This document shows positions 20,389 through 29,118 of a DNA stretch of 64,000 nt, in pieces; positions within the stretch are counted from its first letter, which is position 1; every line of letters begins with the position of its first letter. The stretch covers positions 1 to 64,000 of the forward strand of contig NZ_RJWA01000005.1 of assembly GCF_003762835.1 (NCBI RefSeq), in the 5' to 3' direction. Made by a program: the position numbers and the translations under genes. Origin of the DNA: Micromonospora sp. HM5-17 (GTDB lineage Bacteria; Actinomycetota; Actinomycetes; Mycobacteriales; Micromonosporaceae). Under the pieces are notes generated by a model, which worked only from the letters and a program-made list of their open reading frames with translations, searched no databases and was not told the origin of the DNA.

Positions 20389-21315
20389 ATGACGGTGCGC
20401 CCAGGTCAGGAAGCCGTCGTCCGGGTCGCCGTGGCCACCCTGTGGAGCCGCCCCGAGGCGGTGCGTCCGGTGGACGCACCGGCGTTGGCCCGGCGCACCG
20501 ACATCCCCGGGTGGATCTCCAGGCTGACCGCCGACCAGCGGGTCGGGGACTGCGTGCTCAGCCAGCTCCTGCTGGGCGAGCGGGTGTTGGTCGAGGAGAT
20601 CCGGCCGGACGGCTGGGCTCGCCTGATCGCGCTCGAGCAGCCCGCTGCCAAGCTCGACCCGCGCGGCTACCCCGGTTGGCTTCCGGTGGACCAGCTCGCC
20701 GAGCCCTCCGACACCGCGCCGCCGGCCCCCGCCCTGGTCGTGGCCGCGACGGTGACCGCGCTGCACGCCGCCCCGGCCGGGCGGGTGGAGCTGCCCGGCG
20801 TCATCCTCGGCACCCGGTTGGCCGGGGCGGGGCCGGCCGAGCGCGGCTGGCGTCCGGTCCGGGTTCCGGGTTACGACCACCCGCTCTGGGTCGCCGACGA
20901 CCACGTCACCGTGGCGCCGACCCGACCGCCGCAGCCGGCGGAGGTGCTCGCGGTGGCGAACCGGCTCCGGGATGTGGTCTACCTGTGGGGCGGCGTGTCG
21001 ACGTACGGCATCGACTGCTCCGGGCTGGTCCACCTCGCGTGGCGGCGGTTCGGCGTCCGGCTGCCCCGGGACGCCGACGACCAGGCCGCGGCGACCACCC
21101 CGGTCGCCCTCGGTACGGAACGCCCCGGGGACCTCTACTTCTTCGCCCGCCCCGGCCGCCGCATCCACCACATCGGCATCGTCACCGCCCGCCCCGGTCG
21201 ACGCGGCGACCGGCGGATGCTGCACGCCTGCTACACGAAGCGGCGGGTGCTGGAGGAGCCGATGCCGGCCGAGCGGGCCGCGACCCTGGTCGGGGTGCAC
21301 CGGGTGCTCTGCTGA
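20389..21315 (+). CDS. NlpC/P60-family peptidase, no signal peptide
   Basis: A 308-residue protein. The N-terminal 180 residues form SH3-like repeats (VRVAVATLWSRPEAVR, then AATVTALHAAPAGRVEL). The C-terminal NlpC/P60 cysteine peptidase domain has Cys209 in IDCSGLVHLAW, HHIGIV, and HACYTK. This is the YkfC/dipeptidyl-peptidase VI architecture that cleaves gamma-D-Glu-diamino acid bonds in free muropeptides. The lack of a signal peptide and the adjacent Ala-Glu epimerase both support a recycling role. GGAGG lies 7 nt upstream of the ATG. Confidence 0.9.
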   Translation: MTVRPGQEAVVRVAVATLWSRPEAVRPVDAPALARRTDIPGWISRLTADQRVGDCVLSQLLLGERVLVEEIRPDGWARLIALEQPAAKLDPRGYPGWLPVDQLAEPSDTAPPAPALVVAATVTALHAAPAGRVELPGVILGTRLAGAGPAERGWRPVRVPGYDHPLWVADDHVTVAPTRPPQPAEVLAVANRLRDVVYLWGGVSTYGIDCSGLVHLAWRRFGVRLPRDADDQAAATTPVALGTERPGDLYFFARPGRRIHHIGIVTARPGRRGDRRMLHACYTKRRVLEEPMPAERAATLVGVHRVLC

Positions 21316-21405
21316 CGGCGGCCACCGACCGGGTCACCCCGCCGGCACGGCGGACCCGTGCGGGCCGGTGACCGCCGGGCCGACGGCGTACCGGCCGGCG
21401 GCGCG

Positions 21406-21487
21406 ACCCGCGTCCGCCGGCCCGGGCTCAGGGCTGGCCGACCGGCACCCGCGTCCGCCGGCCCGGGCTCAGGGCTGGCCGACCGGC
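21406..21487. repeat. 41-bp perfect tandem duplication spanning the terC stop codon
   Basis: Two identical 41-bp copies (21406-21446 and 21447-21487) in tandem; a few bases of a third copy follow. The proximal copy contains the terC stop and last codons; the distal copy repeats that coding end and a second TGA after it. This suggests a recent slippage or duplication event that left the C-terminus unchanged. Confidence 0.85.
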
Positions 21488-22473
21488 ACCCGCTCCGCGG
21501 CCCGGCGGTCCCGGGCCGACTTGATCAGGCTGGCCGCGGTCGCGAGCGTCAGCGTCCCCAGGATGACGGTCAGGGAGAGCCAGATCGGGACGTGTGGCGC
21601 CCAGCTGATGTGCTCGCCGCCGTTGATGAACGGCAGGTTGTTGCCGGCGAGCGCCTCCAGGACCAGCTTCACGCCGATGAAACCGAGCACCACCGCGAGG
21701 CCGATGTTGAGGTAGATCAGCCGGTCAAGGAGGCCGCCGAGCAGGAAGTAGAGCTGCCGAAGCCCCATCAGCGCGAAGACGTTGGCGGTGAAGACCAGGT
21801 ACGCATCCTGGGTGATCCCGAAGATCGCCGGGATGGAGTCGAGCGCGAAGACGAGGTCGGTGGTGCCGATCGCGATCAGGACGATCAGCATCGGGGTGAA
21901 GAGTCGACGACCGTTCTCGCGGACGGTGAGGCGGGTGCCGGAGAAGTCTCGGGAGACCGGCAGGGCGCGGCGGCTCCAACGGATCAGGACGTTCTCCTGG
22001 AACTCCTCCTCGGTCGGCTCCCCCTGCCGAAGGAAGTTGATCGCGGTGTAGATGAGGAAGGCCCCGAAGATGTAGAAGACCCAGGAGAACTGTGAGAGCA
22101 GCGCCGCCCCGGCCGCGATGAAGCCGCCCCGCAGGACCAGGGCGAGCACGATGCCGATCATCAGCACCTTCTGCTGGTACTGCCGGGGCACCCCGAACCG
22201 GGACATGATGATCACGAAGACGAAGAGGTTGTCCACCGACAGGCTGTACTCCGTGAGCCAGCCGGTGTAGAACTCGCCGGCAACGGTGAAGCCGTTGGTG
22301 ACGGCGAGTCCCGCTCCGAAGAGCAGCGCGAGGCCCACGTAGAAGACGACCCAGAGGCTGGACTCCCGGAGGCTTGGCTCGTGTGGGCGATGCCCGATGA
22401 TCAACAGATCCAACACGAGGATCGCCGTCAGCACGATCAGCGAGACGACCCACACCCAGACGGACACGTTCAA
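21469..22473 (-). CDS. TerC-family membrane protein (probable manganese exporter)
   Basis: A 334-residue polytopic protein of the TerC family, now linked to manganese export and protein metalation. The visible core includes SVWVWVVSLIVLTAILVLDL, EYSLSVDNLFVFVIIM, FALDSIPAIFGITQ and a final transmembrane run IWLSLTVILGTLTLAT; Asp residues in SVDNL and LDSIP are the metal-binding positions of the family. GGAGG lies 6 nt before a TTG (start used, giving MNVSVWVW) and 12 nt before an in-frame GTG. A candidate Mn riboswitch lies upstream and fits the function. Confidence 0.9.
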   Translation of the reverse strand: MNVSVWVWVVSLIVLTAILVLDLLIIGHRPHEPSLRESSLWVVFYVGLALLFGAGLAVTNGFTVAGEFYTGWLTEYSLSVDNLFVFVIIMSRFGVPRQYQQKVLMIGIVLALVLRGGFIAAGAALLSQFSWVFYIFGAFLIYTAINFLRQGEPTEEEFQENVLIRWSRRALPVSRDFSGTRLTVRENGRRLFTPMLIVLIAIGTTDLVFALDSIPAIFGITQDAYLVFTANVFALMGLRQLYFLLGGLLDRLIYLNIGLAVVLGFIGVKLVLEALAGNNLPFINGGEHISWAPHVPIWLSLTVILGTLTLATAASLIKSARDRRAAERVPVGQP

Positions 22474-22599
22474 GACACTCCTCCGGCAGACACACAGCGT
22501 CGCTGACACGGCAGCGCACCGTGCGTCAGCGGCGTAAACGGTGGTGACTGTCGGAGGTCTCTTCCGCCGCCGCCGCCCGGCTCCCTGCCGCGCGACGAC

Positions 22600-22690
22600 A
22601 ACCTGCGGTGCCGGGTCCGTCGTGTCGATCGTTCGACCGGGGACCGTGTTGACGACACCACCGCGAAGGAATACTCCCCTCCTCCACAGG
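22600..22690 (-). promoter_or_regulatory. Candidate yybP-ykoY (manganese) riboswitch upstream of TerC
   Basis: On the minus strand, CCTGTGG at 22690 pairs perfectly with CCGCAGG near 22606 (one G-U) as a closing helix. Inside are GGGGAGTAT, resembling the conserved GGGGAGTAGC, then GTCGTCAACAC and a small hairpin closed by GTCGT/ACGAC with CGGAC after it. This order matches the yybP-ykoY aptamer known upstream of TerC-type genes. The metal-binding loop is not a full match and an alternative GCGGTG/CACCGC pairing overlaps the closing helix. Confidence 0.5.
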
Positions 22691-23047
22691 CCATTGTTCA
22701 CCATTCCCCACCCGGGGCGCATCTTCCCCCGACCGGCGATACGCCAGACACCCCCGCCAGCGCATCCTAGGAGGCTAGATCAAAGCAGAACATTGGATCG
22801 CATATGCTCTTTTTGCCCAGTCTGGGCGCTTGCCGAAGCAGCAGGGACAGTGTCCAAAACATGAATGGTGCTGGTACCTTTCGCTGCGCGCGGATGACAC
22901 CGTGCTGATTCACGGGCGCGACGATACCTGCCCGATTAGTGCTACTGAGTCCGATTCGTACGGTCTGTTGGTGGAGACGAGGCGAAACGTGGAAAGCACG
23001 GTGGCTGCAACCGGTATGCGGTCGGCGGCGAGGACGGAGGTGCGGCG
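22691..23047. other. Divergent intergenic region between terC and the Stealth operon
   Basis: No gene supported. This stretch contains an AT-richer patch (22780-22930), unlike most of the window, that likely holds the promoters of terC and of the Stealth operon. A small hairpin GCCCAG-TCT-GGGC-like element is near 22815. I could not assign specific promoter boxes. Confidence 0.45.
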
Positions 23048-24862
23048 GTGATCGCACTGCGGGTGTATCGTGCCCTGCCGAAGGCGTACCGGCTCAGGTT
23101 CATCCAGTTGCTTCCGCCGCAGCGGCAGCTGTGGCTGGTCCGGCGGCTGACCCGGATGGCGCCGCGCCGGGCCGCCGTACCGGTCGGGCAGCTGCGCCGG
23201 GTCAAGGACCGGGGCATCTCGATCCGCGCCCTGGTCGCCACCGAGGCCACCCCGGCCGAGCTGTGGCGCCGCAACCTGGACCTGGTCACCCAGACGCTGG
23301 AGAGCGCCGGCATCGACCACTTCTACGTCCGCCACCTCGACGACCTGCGCAGCGCGGTCGCGGTGCCGCTCAGCCGCAAGTCCGAGGTGCTCCGGGCGCT
23401 CACCCAGGCCGCCGCCCGGGGCAAGGGCATCGTCCTCCGCCACGTCAACAAGGCGGGCGACCCGATCAACCCCAAGCGGGCGAAGATCGTCCAGCTCTTC
23501 CACGCGGTGACCGACCCCACGGGCAGCACCGTGCTCGGCAGCCAGCACGCCTGCGAGGTCGAGTTCTGGCGCGCCGTACCGGCCAACGACTCCACCCCGA
23601 TCCCCCAGATCGTCGCGCCGCGCGGCAACCAGGTTGCCCCGGCGCTGCCGGCGGCCGGCCAGACCGAGATGGTCCCGGCCGCCCAGCTCAACCGCTTCGT
23701 CCCCTTCGAGGGCGTCCGCTACCGGACCCGCACGGAGTTCACGCCGGTCAGCTACGAGCAGGTCACCTTCCCGATCGACCTGGTCTACACCTGGGTCGAC
23801 GGCAACGACCCCGACTGGCAGCAGCGCAAGAACCAGGCACTGCGGGAGAACGGCGAGGCCGAGATCAACATCATCGCGGCCAACATGTCCCGGTACATCA
23901 GCCGGGACGAACTGCGCTACTCCATGCGGTCGGTGGTCGCGAACGTGCCCTGGATCCGGCAGATCTACCTGGTCACCGACGACCAGGTGCCGCCGTGGCT
24001 GGACACCGAGCACCCGATGGTCCGGGTGATACGGCACCGCGAGATCTTCGGCGACACGGGCAAGCTCCCGACCTTCAACTCGCACGCCATCGAGTCGCGG
24101 CTGCACCGCATCCCCGGGCTGAGCGAGCACTTCATCTACTGCAACGACGACATGTTCTTCGGCCGGCCGCTGCTGCCGGACACCTTCTTCCTCCCCAACG
24201 GCATCTCGAAGTTCTTCCCGTCGCCGGCCCAGCTCGACGTCGGCCCGGCGACGATCCACGACGCCCCGGTCACCGCGGCCGGTAAGAACAACCGCCGGCA
24301 CATCGAGGAGCGGTTCGGCCGGACCATCACGCAGAAGATGCGGCACGTGCCGTACCCGCTGCGTAAGAGCGTGCTGGAGGAGATCGAGCAGAACCTGACC
24401 AAGGAGGTGCTGGGCACCGCCAGCCACCAGTTCCGGCACCCCGAGGACCTGTCGATCCCGTCGTCGCTGCAGCACTACTGGTCGTACTTCTCCGGCCGCG
24501 CGGTGCCCGGCCCGATCGAGTACACGTACGCCGACCTGGCGCACCCGTCCACGCCGGTCAAGCTGGCCCTGCTGCTCGCCCGCCGCCACAGCGACGTCTT
24601 CTGCCTCAACGACACCGAGTCGAGCGAGGTGCTCCTCTCCGAGCAGCACGCGATGCTGACCGACTTCCTGTCGGCGTACTTCCCCTTCCGGGCCCCGTTC
24701 GAGCTGCCGGCCGAGGTCGAGGCCGAGCGGGCCAAGATGACCGCCAGCGCCCGGGCCGAGGCGTACCTGCCCCCGGCACCCACCATCCCGGCACCTCGCG
24801 GCGCCGCTGACCTGGATGCGACGAACCCGCGGCCGGCCGGCCAGCCCGAGCGGGTCGGATGA
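23048..24862 (+). CDS. Stealth-family sugar-phosphate transferase
   Basis: A 604-residue Stealth protein. Stealth enzymes transfer hexose-1-phosphate from nucleotide sugars to a growing polymer, giving phosphodiester-linked capsule or wall polysaccharides. CR1 is at about 240 (IDLVYTWVDGNDPDW). CR2 is RDELRYSMRSVVANVPWIRQ and DQVPPWL. CR3 is at 345-375 (FNSHAIESRLHRIPGLSEHF, CNDDMFFGRP), and CR4 contains DVFCLND. The first 230 residues are a family-unassigned N-terminal domain. It starts GTG with GGAGG 7 nt upstream. It is the first gene of a coupled three-gene operon, overlapping the next gene as ATGA. Confidence 0.9.
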   Translation: MIALRVYRALPKAYRLRFIQLLPPQRQLWLVRRLTRMAPRRAAVPVGQLRRVKDRGISIRALVATEATPAELWRRNLDLVTQTLESAGIDHFYVRHLDDLRSAVAVPLSRKSEVLRALTQAAARGKGIVLRHVNKAGDPINPKRAKIVQLFHAVTDPTGSTVLGSQHACEVEFWRAVPANDSTPIPQIVAPRGNQVAPALPAAGQTEMVPAAQLNRFVPFEGVRYRTRTEFTPVSYEQVTFPIDLVYTWVDGNDPDWQQRKNQALRENGEAEINIIAANMSRYISRDELRYSMRSVVANVPWIRQIYLVTDDQVPPWLDTEHPMVRVIRHREIFGDTGKLPTFNSHAIESRLHRIPGLSEHFIYCNDDMFFGRPLLPDTFFLPNGISKFFPSPAQLDVGPATIHDAPVTAAGKNNRRHIEERFGRTITQKMRHVPYPLRKSVLEEIEQNLTKEVLGTASHQFRHPEDLSIPSSLQHYWSYFSGRAVPGPIEYTYADLAHPSTPVKLALLLARRHSDVFCLNDTESSEVLLSEQHAMLTDFLSAYFPFRAPFELPAEVEAERAKMTASARAEAYLPPAPTIPAPRGAADLDATNPRPAGQPERVG

Positions 24863-25851
24863 GCCAGCAGAGCCGACGGTCCTGGTCACCGCCCCGGCTG
24901 CTCCAGCTCGCCTCCGGCGCCCGCCGCCGGGCGGACCAGGCCACCGACAGGATCGTCCGCCGGATCGGTCAGCTCCGGTACGACCCGGTCGCCAACCTGC
25001 CCCGGGCGACCGGCGACTTCGTCGGGGTGCTCGACGGCCGCACCCTGCAGGTCCACGCGGTGCTGCCGGCCGGCGTCGAGCGGCCCGACCAGGCCGAGCT
25101 GCTGCTCCTCCGCGGCCGGCACGTTCGGCGCTGCCCGGCGTCGGTGCGGACCGGCCCCGACGGCCGGCCGTCGGTGGAGGCACTCGTCCGACTCGGCGAG
25201 GAGCCCGGGGAACTGCCCCTCAGCAAGGGCACCTGGTCGCTGGCGGTCGCCGTCGCCGGGGCCGGCGGTGAGCGCCGGTACGGCGTACGGATCGCCGAGC
25301 TGCCGGAGCGGCCCGGCCCGACGGTGGAGGTTCCCCCACACCCGGTCTCCGGCTGGACGTACTGGCCCGGCCGGGGGGTGAAGGGGGTGGCCCAGTTGAC
25401 CGTCACCGGCCCCGCCGCGCAGGCGGAGGTGACGGCGCTCGACCACGACGGCGCCCAGGCCCGGATCCGGGCCCGCCTGGTCGGCGTCCGACGCGTGGAC
25501 GGGCCGGCGCTGGTCTTCTCCCCGCGCGGCGGCGGTCCCGACCGGGTGGTCCCGGTCGACGTGGTCGATGGCCGCTTCGAGGCCGTCGTGCCGGTGGCTG
25601 ACCTTGCCACCGGCGCCCCGGGCGACGAGGTGATCTGGGACGTCCGGGTGCGGGTCTCCCCCGCCCGGCTCGTCCGGATCGGCCGGTTCCTGCACGACCT
25701 CCGCGAACCACGAGCGGTTCTGCTGACCAGTCGGGTCATCCTGCCCATCGGCGGGGATGACTTCGTCGGCTACCGCCCCTATTACACGGCGAGCGGCGGC
25801 CTGGCGGTCGCGCTCCTCCGCTTCACGCGCTTCACCGGGGTGCAGAGTTGA
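24859..25851 (+). CDS. Hypothetical protein of the Stealth operon
   Basis: A 330-residue protein I do not recognise. It has no signal peptide, membrane helix or known catalytic motif. It begins with a basic helical stretch (residues 1-50: PRLLQLASGARRRADQATDR and RIVRRIGQLRY), followed by repeated beta-strand-like blocks with Gly/Pro turns (GDFVGVLDGRTLQVHAVLP, KGTWSLAVAVAGAGG, VTVTGPAAQAEVTALDHDG, VPVDVVDGRFEAVVPVADL). It could be a beta-sandwich accessory module that binds glycan or the transferases. It overlaps both neighbours (ATGA upstream; TTGA downstream), so translation of all three is coupled and the protein is almost certainly made. Confidence 0.8.
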   Translation: MSQQSRRSWSPPRLLQLASGARRRADQATDRIVRRIGQLRYDPVANLPRATGDFVGVLDGRTLQVHAVLPAGVERPDQAELLLLRGRHVRRCPASVRTGPDGRPSVEALVRLGEEPGELPLSKGTWSLAVAVAGAGGERRYGVRIAELPERPGPTVEVPPHPVSGWTYWPGRGVKGVAQLTVTGPAAQAEVTALDHDGAQARIRARLVGVRRVDGPALVFSPRGGGPDRVVPVDVVDGRFEAVVPVADLATGAPGDEVIWDVRVRVSPARLVRIGRFLHDLREPRAVLLTSRVILPIGGDDFVGYRPYYTASGGLAVALLRFTRFTGVQS

Positions 25852-28709
25852 AGATCACGTTTCTCCTGATGACCGCCGACGCCATGGGCGGCACCGAACG
25901 CGCGGTGCTGACCCAGGCCGAGTATCTCGCCCAGCGGCACACGGTCGAGGTGCTCAGCGTCTACCGCACCAGCCAGCGGTCCTTCTACCAGACGGACGAC
26001 CGGATCCGGGTGCACTACCTGATCGACCAGACCGGGAAGACGCCCCGGCCCACCCGCCCGTCCACCGTCGACGACGCCGACTTCGACCGCCTCTTCCGCA
26101 GCGCGCCCCGGCTGATGCCGCCGTCCTGGGACGAACACGCCAACCGGCTCTTCGAGCTGGAACTCGAGCGCGGCCTACGGTCGCTCGAGACCGACGTCCT
26201 GGTCACCTGCTCCCCCGCCCTGATGGCGATGGCGACCACCTTCGCGCCCCCGTCCGTGGTCACCGTGCACCAGGAGCACCGGCCGTCGCAGTTCCGCGGA
26301 CCCACGGGCCAGCCACTCTTCGAGTACGTACCCCGGTTGGACGCGCTGGTGCTGCTGACCCAGCGGACCCGGGACTGGTTCGCGGACAGTTTCGGCGACG
26401 CCGTACCCCGGCTCGAGGTCATCCCCAACGGCATGGCGGAGGGTTTCCGTCCCCGGTCGAGCCTGCAGAACCCGATCGTGATGATGGCCGCCCGGATGCA
26501 CAAGGAGAAGCAGGTCGACCACGCGATCCGGGCGTTCAGCAAGGTCGTCGCCACCCACCCGGAGTGGACGTTGCGGATCTTCGGGGACGGTCCGCTGCTC
26601 ACCCCGCACCGCCGGCTCGCCGCCGATCTCGGCCTGCACGACCAGGTCCAGTTCATGGGTCCCACGCCGCGCATCGTCGAGGAGTGGTCAAAGGCGAGCA
26701 TCGCCCTGCTCACCTCCCGCGACGGGGAGGCGCTCCCGCTCGTCCTGCTCGAGGCGTTCGCCGCTGGCGTGCCGGCGGTGGCGTACGACATCGAGACCGG
26801 CCCGGGCGAGATCATCACCCACGGCAAGAACGGCTTCCTCGTGCCCGCGGAGGACGAGGACGGGATCGCCGAGGCGCTGAACACCCTCATCGCCGACGAG
26901 AAGCTCCGGCAGGAGTTCGGTGCCAACGCGCTGCAGGCCTCCGAGGCCTACCGGCTCGGTCCGATCATGGAGCGGTGGGAGAAGCTCTACGCCGAGCTGC
27001 TCGCGAACCGCGACAGCCACGTGCAGAGCCGGGCCGACCGGGTGGCGATCTGGCTGAACCGCACCGGGGGGTCCGGCTTCGCGCCGGCGGCGCCCCGCCC
27101 CGGCTCGATCACCAGCGGGGAGAACGTCTCGGCCGTCGAGGCCCGGATCGAACAGGCCGTACCGGGCCTGGTGCGCTCCGGCGGACGCCTGGCGGTCGTC
27201 CGCGACGACATGGTGCCGGCCGACGCCGCGTACGCCAACCTCGTCGCGGTGACGGAGGTCCTCGACCGGTACGGCATCCCGTACTGGGTGGTCCCGGACC
27301 CCAACATCCGCCACCGGGTGGCGGTGACCGAGGACCGTCGGGAGGCTGTCCTGGCCGCGCTCGCCGAGGGCTTCGCCACCGCCCCGGTATACGCCGAGAC
27401 GCTGGTCCGGGACGCGAAGGTAACCGGCGTGACCCTGGCGGCCTGTCTGCCCGGTGAACAGCGGGCCGCCACCGCCGCAGGTCTACGGGTGTTCCAGCCG
27501 ACGGTCTCCACCTCGCGCACCCTGCGCTACGGCCCCGGGTACGGTTGTGACCTGGAGTTCTGGACGGAGTCGGCGGACGGCAAGGGTGTCGACCCGATCC
27601 GGCGGACCATCATCGGTACCACCATCCCCCGCGGCGCGACGAGCCCGGCGACGATCCGGATCAGGGAACGCGACTTCCCGACTATCGAGGGCTTTGCGCA
27701 GCGGTTCGTCACCGACGTCGACTTTCCGATCGACGTCGTCTACACCTGGGTGGACGGCAACGATCCGGCGTGGATCGCCCGCAAGAACGAGGTGCTCGCC
27801 TCATTTGGCCGGCCGCCGGCCGAGGCGGCGGGCGGTGAGGCCCGGTTCCGCAGCCGCGACGAGTTGCGCTACTCGCTGCGCTCCATCGACATGTACGCCC
27901 CCTGGGTCCGCAACATCTACATCGTCACCGCCGGGCAGACCCCTGCCTGGCTGGACACCTCGCATCCGCGGGTCCACGTGGTCGACCACAACGATCTCTT
28001 CGGCGGGCGGGGCCGGCTGCCGACGTTCAACTCGCACGCCATCGAGTCGCAACTCCATCACATTGACGGGCTGGCCGAGCACTTCATCTACTTCAACGAC
28101 GACTTCTTCCTCGGGCGGCCGGTGGCTCCGACGCTGTTCTTCCACGCCAACGGGGTGGCGCAGTTCTTCCTGTCGCCGGTCCGGATCCCGATGGTGGAGG
28201 TGGACGAGGAGGACGACTTCAACTTCAGCGCGGCGAAGAACAACCGCCGGCTGATCCGGAACCTCTCCGGCCGTACGCTGGTCCAGGGTCTGCTGCACGC
28301 CCCGTACCCGATGCGGCGCAGCGTCGGCCTCGACCTGGACCGGGAGTTTCCGGAGGAGGTGGCGCGGACCGCGGCCAGCCAGCTCCGGGCGCACAGCGAC
28401 ATCTCGATCGCCTCCTCGCTGCACCACTACTACAGCTACCTGACCGGGCGCGCCGTCCCCGGCAGCATCGCCATGCAGTACGTGGACACCGGCGACCCGG
28501 CCAAGCACCCGATGCTGACGAGGATCCTGGTGACCCGGGAGTACGACTCGTTCTGCCTCAACGACACCCACCACGGGATGCTCGACCCCGACACGCAGCA
28601 CCGGGTCGTCTCGGCGTTCCTGGAGAGCTACTTCCCCGTGGCGAGCCAGTTCGAGCGGGGCAGCCCGCGCAACCTGGCGGCCCGCCAGACCACCGGCAAC
28701 GCCGCCTGA
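25848..28709 (+). CDS. GT4 glycosyltransferase fused to a Stealth sugar-phosphate transferase
   Basis: A 953-residue bifunctional protein. The N-terminal 390 residues are a GT-B retaining glycosyltransferase of family GT4: MTADAMGGTERAV, GDGPLL, and the donor-site E in LPLVLLEAFAAGVPAVAYD. The C-terminal half is a Stealth transferase: CR1 at about 625 (IDVVYTWVDGNDPAW), RDELRYSLRSIDMYAPWVRN, FNSHAIESQLHHIDGLAEHF and NDDFFLGRP, and SFCLND. It would join two steps, glycosyl transfer and phosphohexose addition. The TTG start overlaps the previous stop (TTGA), a strong sign of coupling; an ATG at residue 8 is an alternative. Confidence 0.88.
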   Translation: MKITFLLMTADAMGGTERAVLTQAEYLAQRHTVEVLSVYRTSQRSFYQTDDRIRVHYLIDQTGKTPRPTRPSTVDDADFDRLFRSAPRLMPPSWDEHANRLFELELERGLRSLETDVLVTCSPALMAMATTFAPPSVVTVHQEHRPSQFRGPTGQPLFEYVPRLDALVLLTQRTRDWFADSFGDAVPRLEVIPNGMAEGFRPRSSLQNPIVMMAARMHKEKQVDHAIRAFSKVVATHPEWTLRIFGDGPLLTPHRRLAADLGLHDQVQFMGPTPRIVEEWSKASIALLTSRDGEALPLVLLEAFAAGVPAVAYDIETGPGEIITHGKNGFLVPAEDEDGIAEALNTLIADEKLRQEFGANALQASEAYRLGPIMERWEKLYAELLANRDSHVQSRADRVAIWLNRTGGSGFAPAAPRPGSITSGENVSAVEARIEQAVPGLVRSGGRLAVVRDDMVPADAAYANLVAVTEVLDRYGIPYWVVPDPNIRHRVAVTEDRREAVLAALAEGFATAPVYAETLVRDAKVTGVTLAACLPGEQRAATAAGLRVFQPTVSTSRTLRYGPGYGCDLEFWTESADGKGVDPIRRTIIGTTIPRGATSPATIRIRERDFPTIEGFAQRFVTDVDFPIDVVYTWVDGNDPAWIARKNEVLASFGRPPAEAAGGEARFRSRDELRYSLRSIDMYAPWVRNIYIVTAGQTPAWLDTSHPRVHVVDHNDLFGGRGRLPTFNSHAIESQLHHIDGLAEHFIYFNDDFFLGRPVAPTLFFHANGVAQFFLSPVRIPMVEVDEEDDFNFSAAKNNRRLIRNLSGRTLVQGLLHAPYPMRRSVGLDLDREFPEEVARTAASQLRAHSDISIASSLHHYYSYLTGRAVPGSIAMQYVDTGDPAKHPMLTRILVTREYDSFCLNDTHHGMLDPDTQHRVVSAFLESYFPVASQFERGSPRNLAARQTTGNAA

Positions 28710-28755
28710 GGCAGCGACGCACCGTCGTCGCGCCCGCAGCGCCAACCTGCCTGCC

Positions 28756-28815
28756 GTGAGCCTGGGACGGGCCGCCCCCGCCGTCAGTGGCCGGGGTGGC
28801 CCGTGCCAGGCTCAC
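28756..28815 (+). repeat. Long inverted repeat directly upstream of the ABM gene
   Basis: Arms of 16 bases (28756-28771 and 28800-28815) pair with one mismatch, around a 28-nt GC-rich loop that can pair further. The right arm ends 3 bases before the ABM start codon. There is no Shine-Dalgarno sequence between the arms and the ATG. It could terminate the Stealth transcript, mask the ABM start, or bind a dimeric repressor. Confidence 0.7.
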
Positions 28816-28818
28816 GTC

Positions 28819-29118
28819 ATGGTGTTGGAGGTTGCGCTGATCGACGTCGTTCCCGGGCAGGAAGAGGACTTCGTCCGGGCGTACGCGTCAGGTCACCACC
28901 TGGTGGCCACCACCCCGGGCTGCCGGTCGGTCCGGATGACCCGCGGGGTCGAATCACCGTCCCGGTTCGTGCTGCTGGTGGAGTGGGACTCGGTGGAGGC
29001 CCACCTGGAGAACTTCCGCGCGACCGAGCGGTTCACCGCATGGCGGGCGTTGATCGGCCCGTACTTCGCGACGCCGCCGGTGGTCGAGCACTTCGTCGAC
29101 GTACCGGTGCCGGCCTGA
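28819..29118 (+). CDS. Antibiotic-biosynthesis-monooxygenase-like (ABM) domain protein
   Basis: A 99-residue ferredoxin-fold alpha/beta barrel protein. LEVALIDVVPGQEEDFVRAYA, HHLVATTPGCRSVRMTRGVES and RFVLLVEWDSVEAH are the four-strand pattern of ABM and related dimeric oxygenases, and FTAWRALIGPYFATPPVVEHF ends it. Its role may be heme or quinone related, or a small-molecule oxygenase. Start is an ATG that immediately follows a hairpin with no ribosome-binding site, so leaderless translation is possible. A stem (CGTCCGAC/GTCGGACG) 5 bp after the stop may end transcription. Confidence 0.85.
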   Translation: MVLEVALIDVVPGQEEDFVRAYASGHHLVATTPGCRSVRMTRGVESPSRFVLLVEWDSVEAHLENFRATERFTAWRALIGPYFATPPVVEHFVDVPVPA

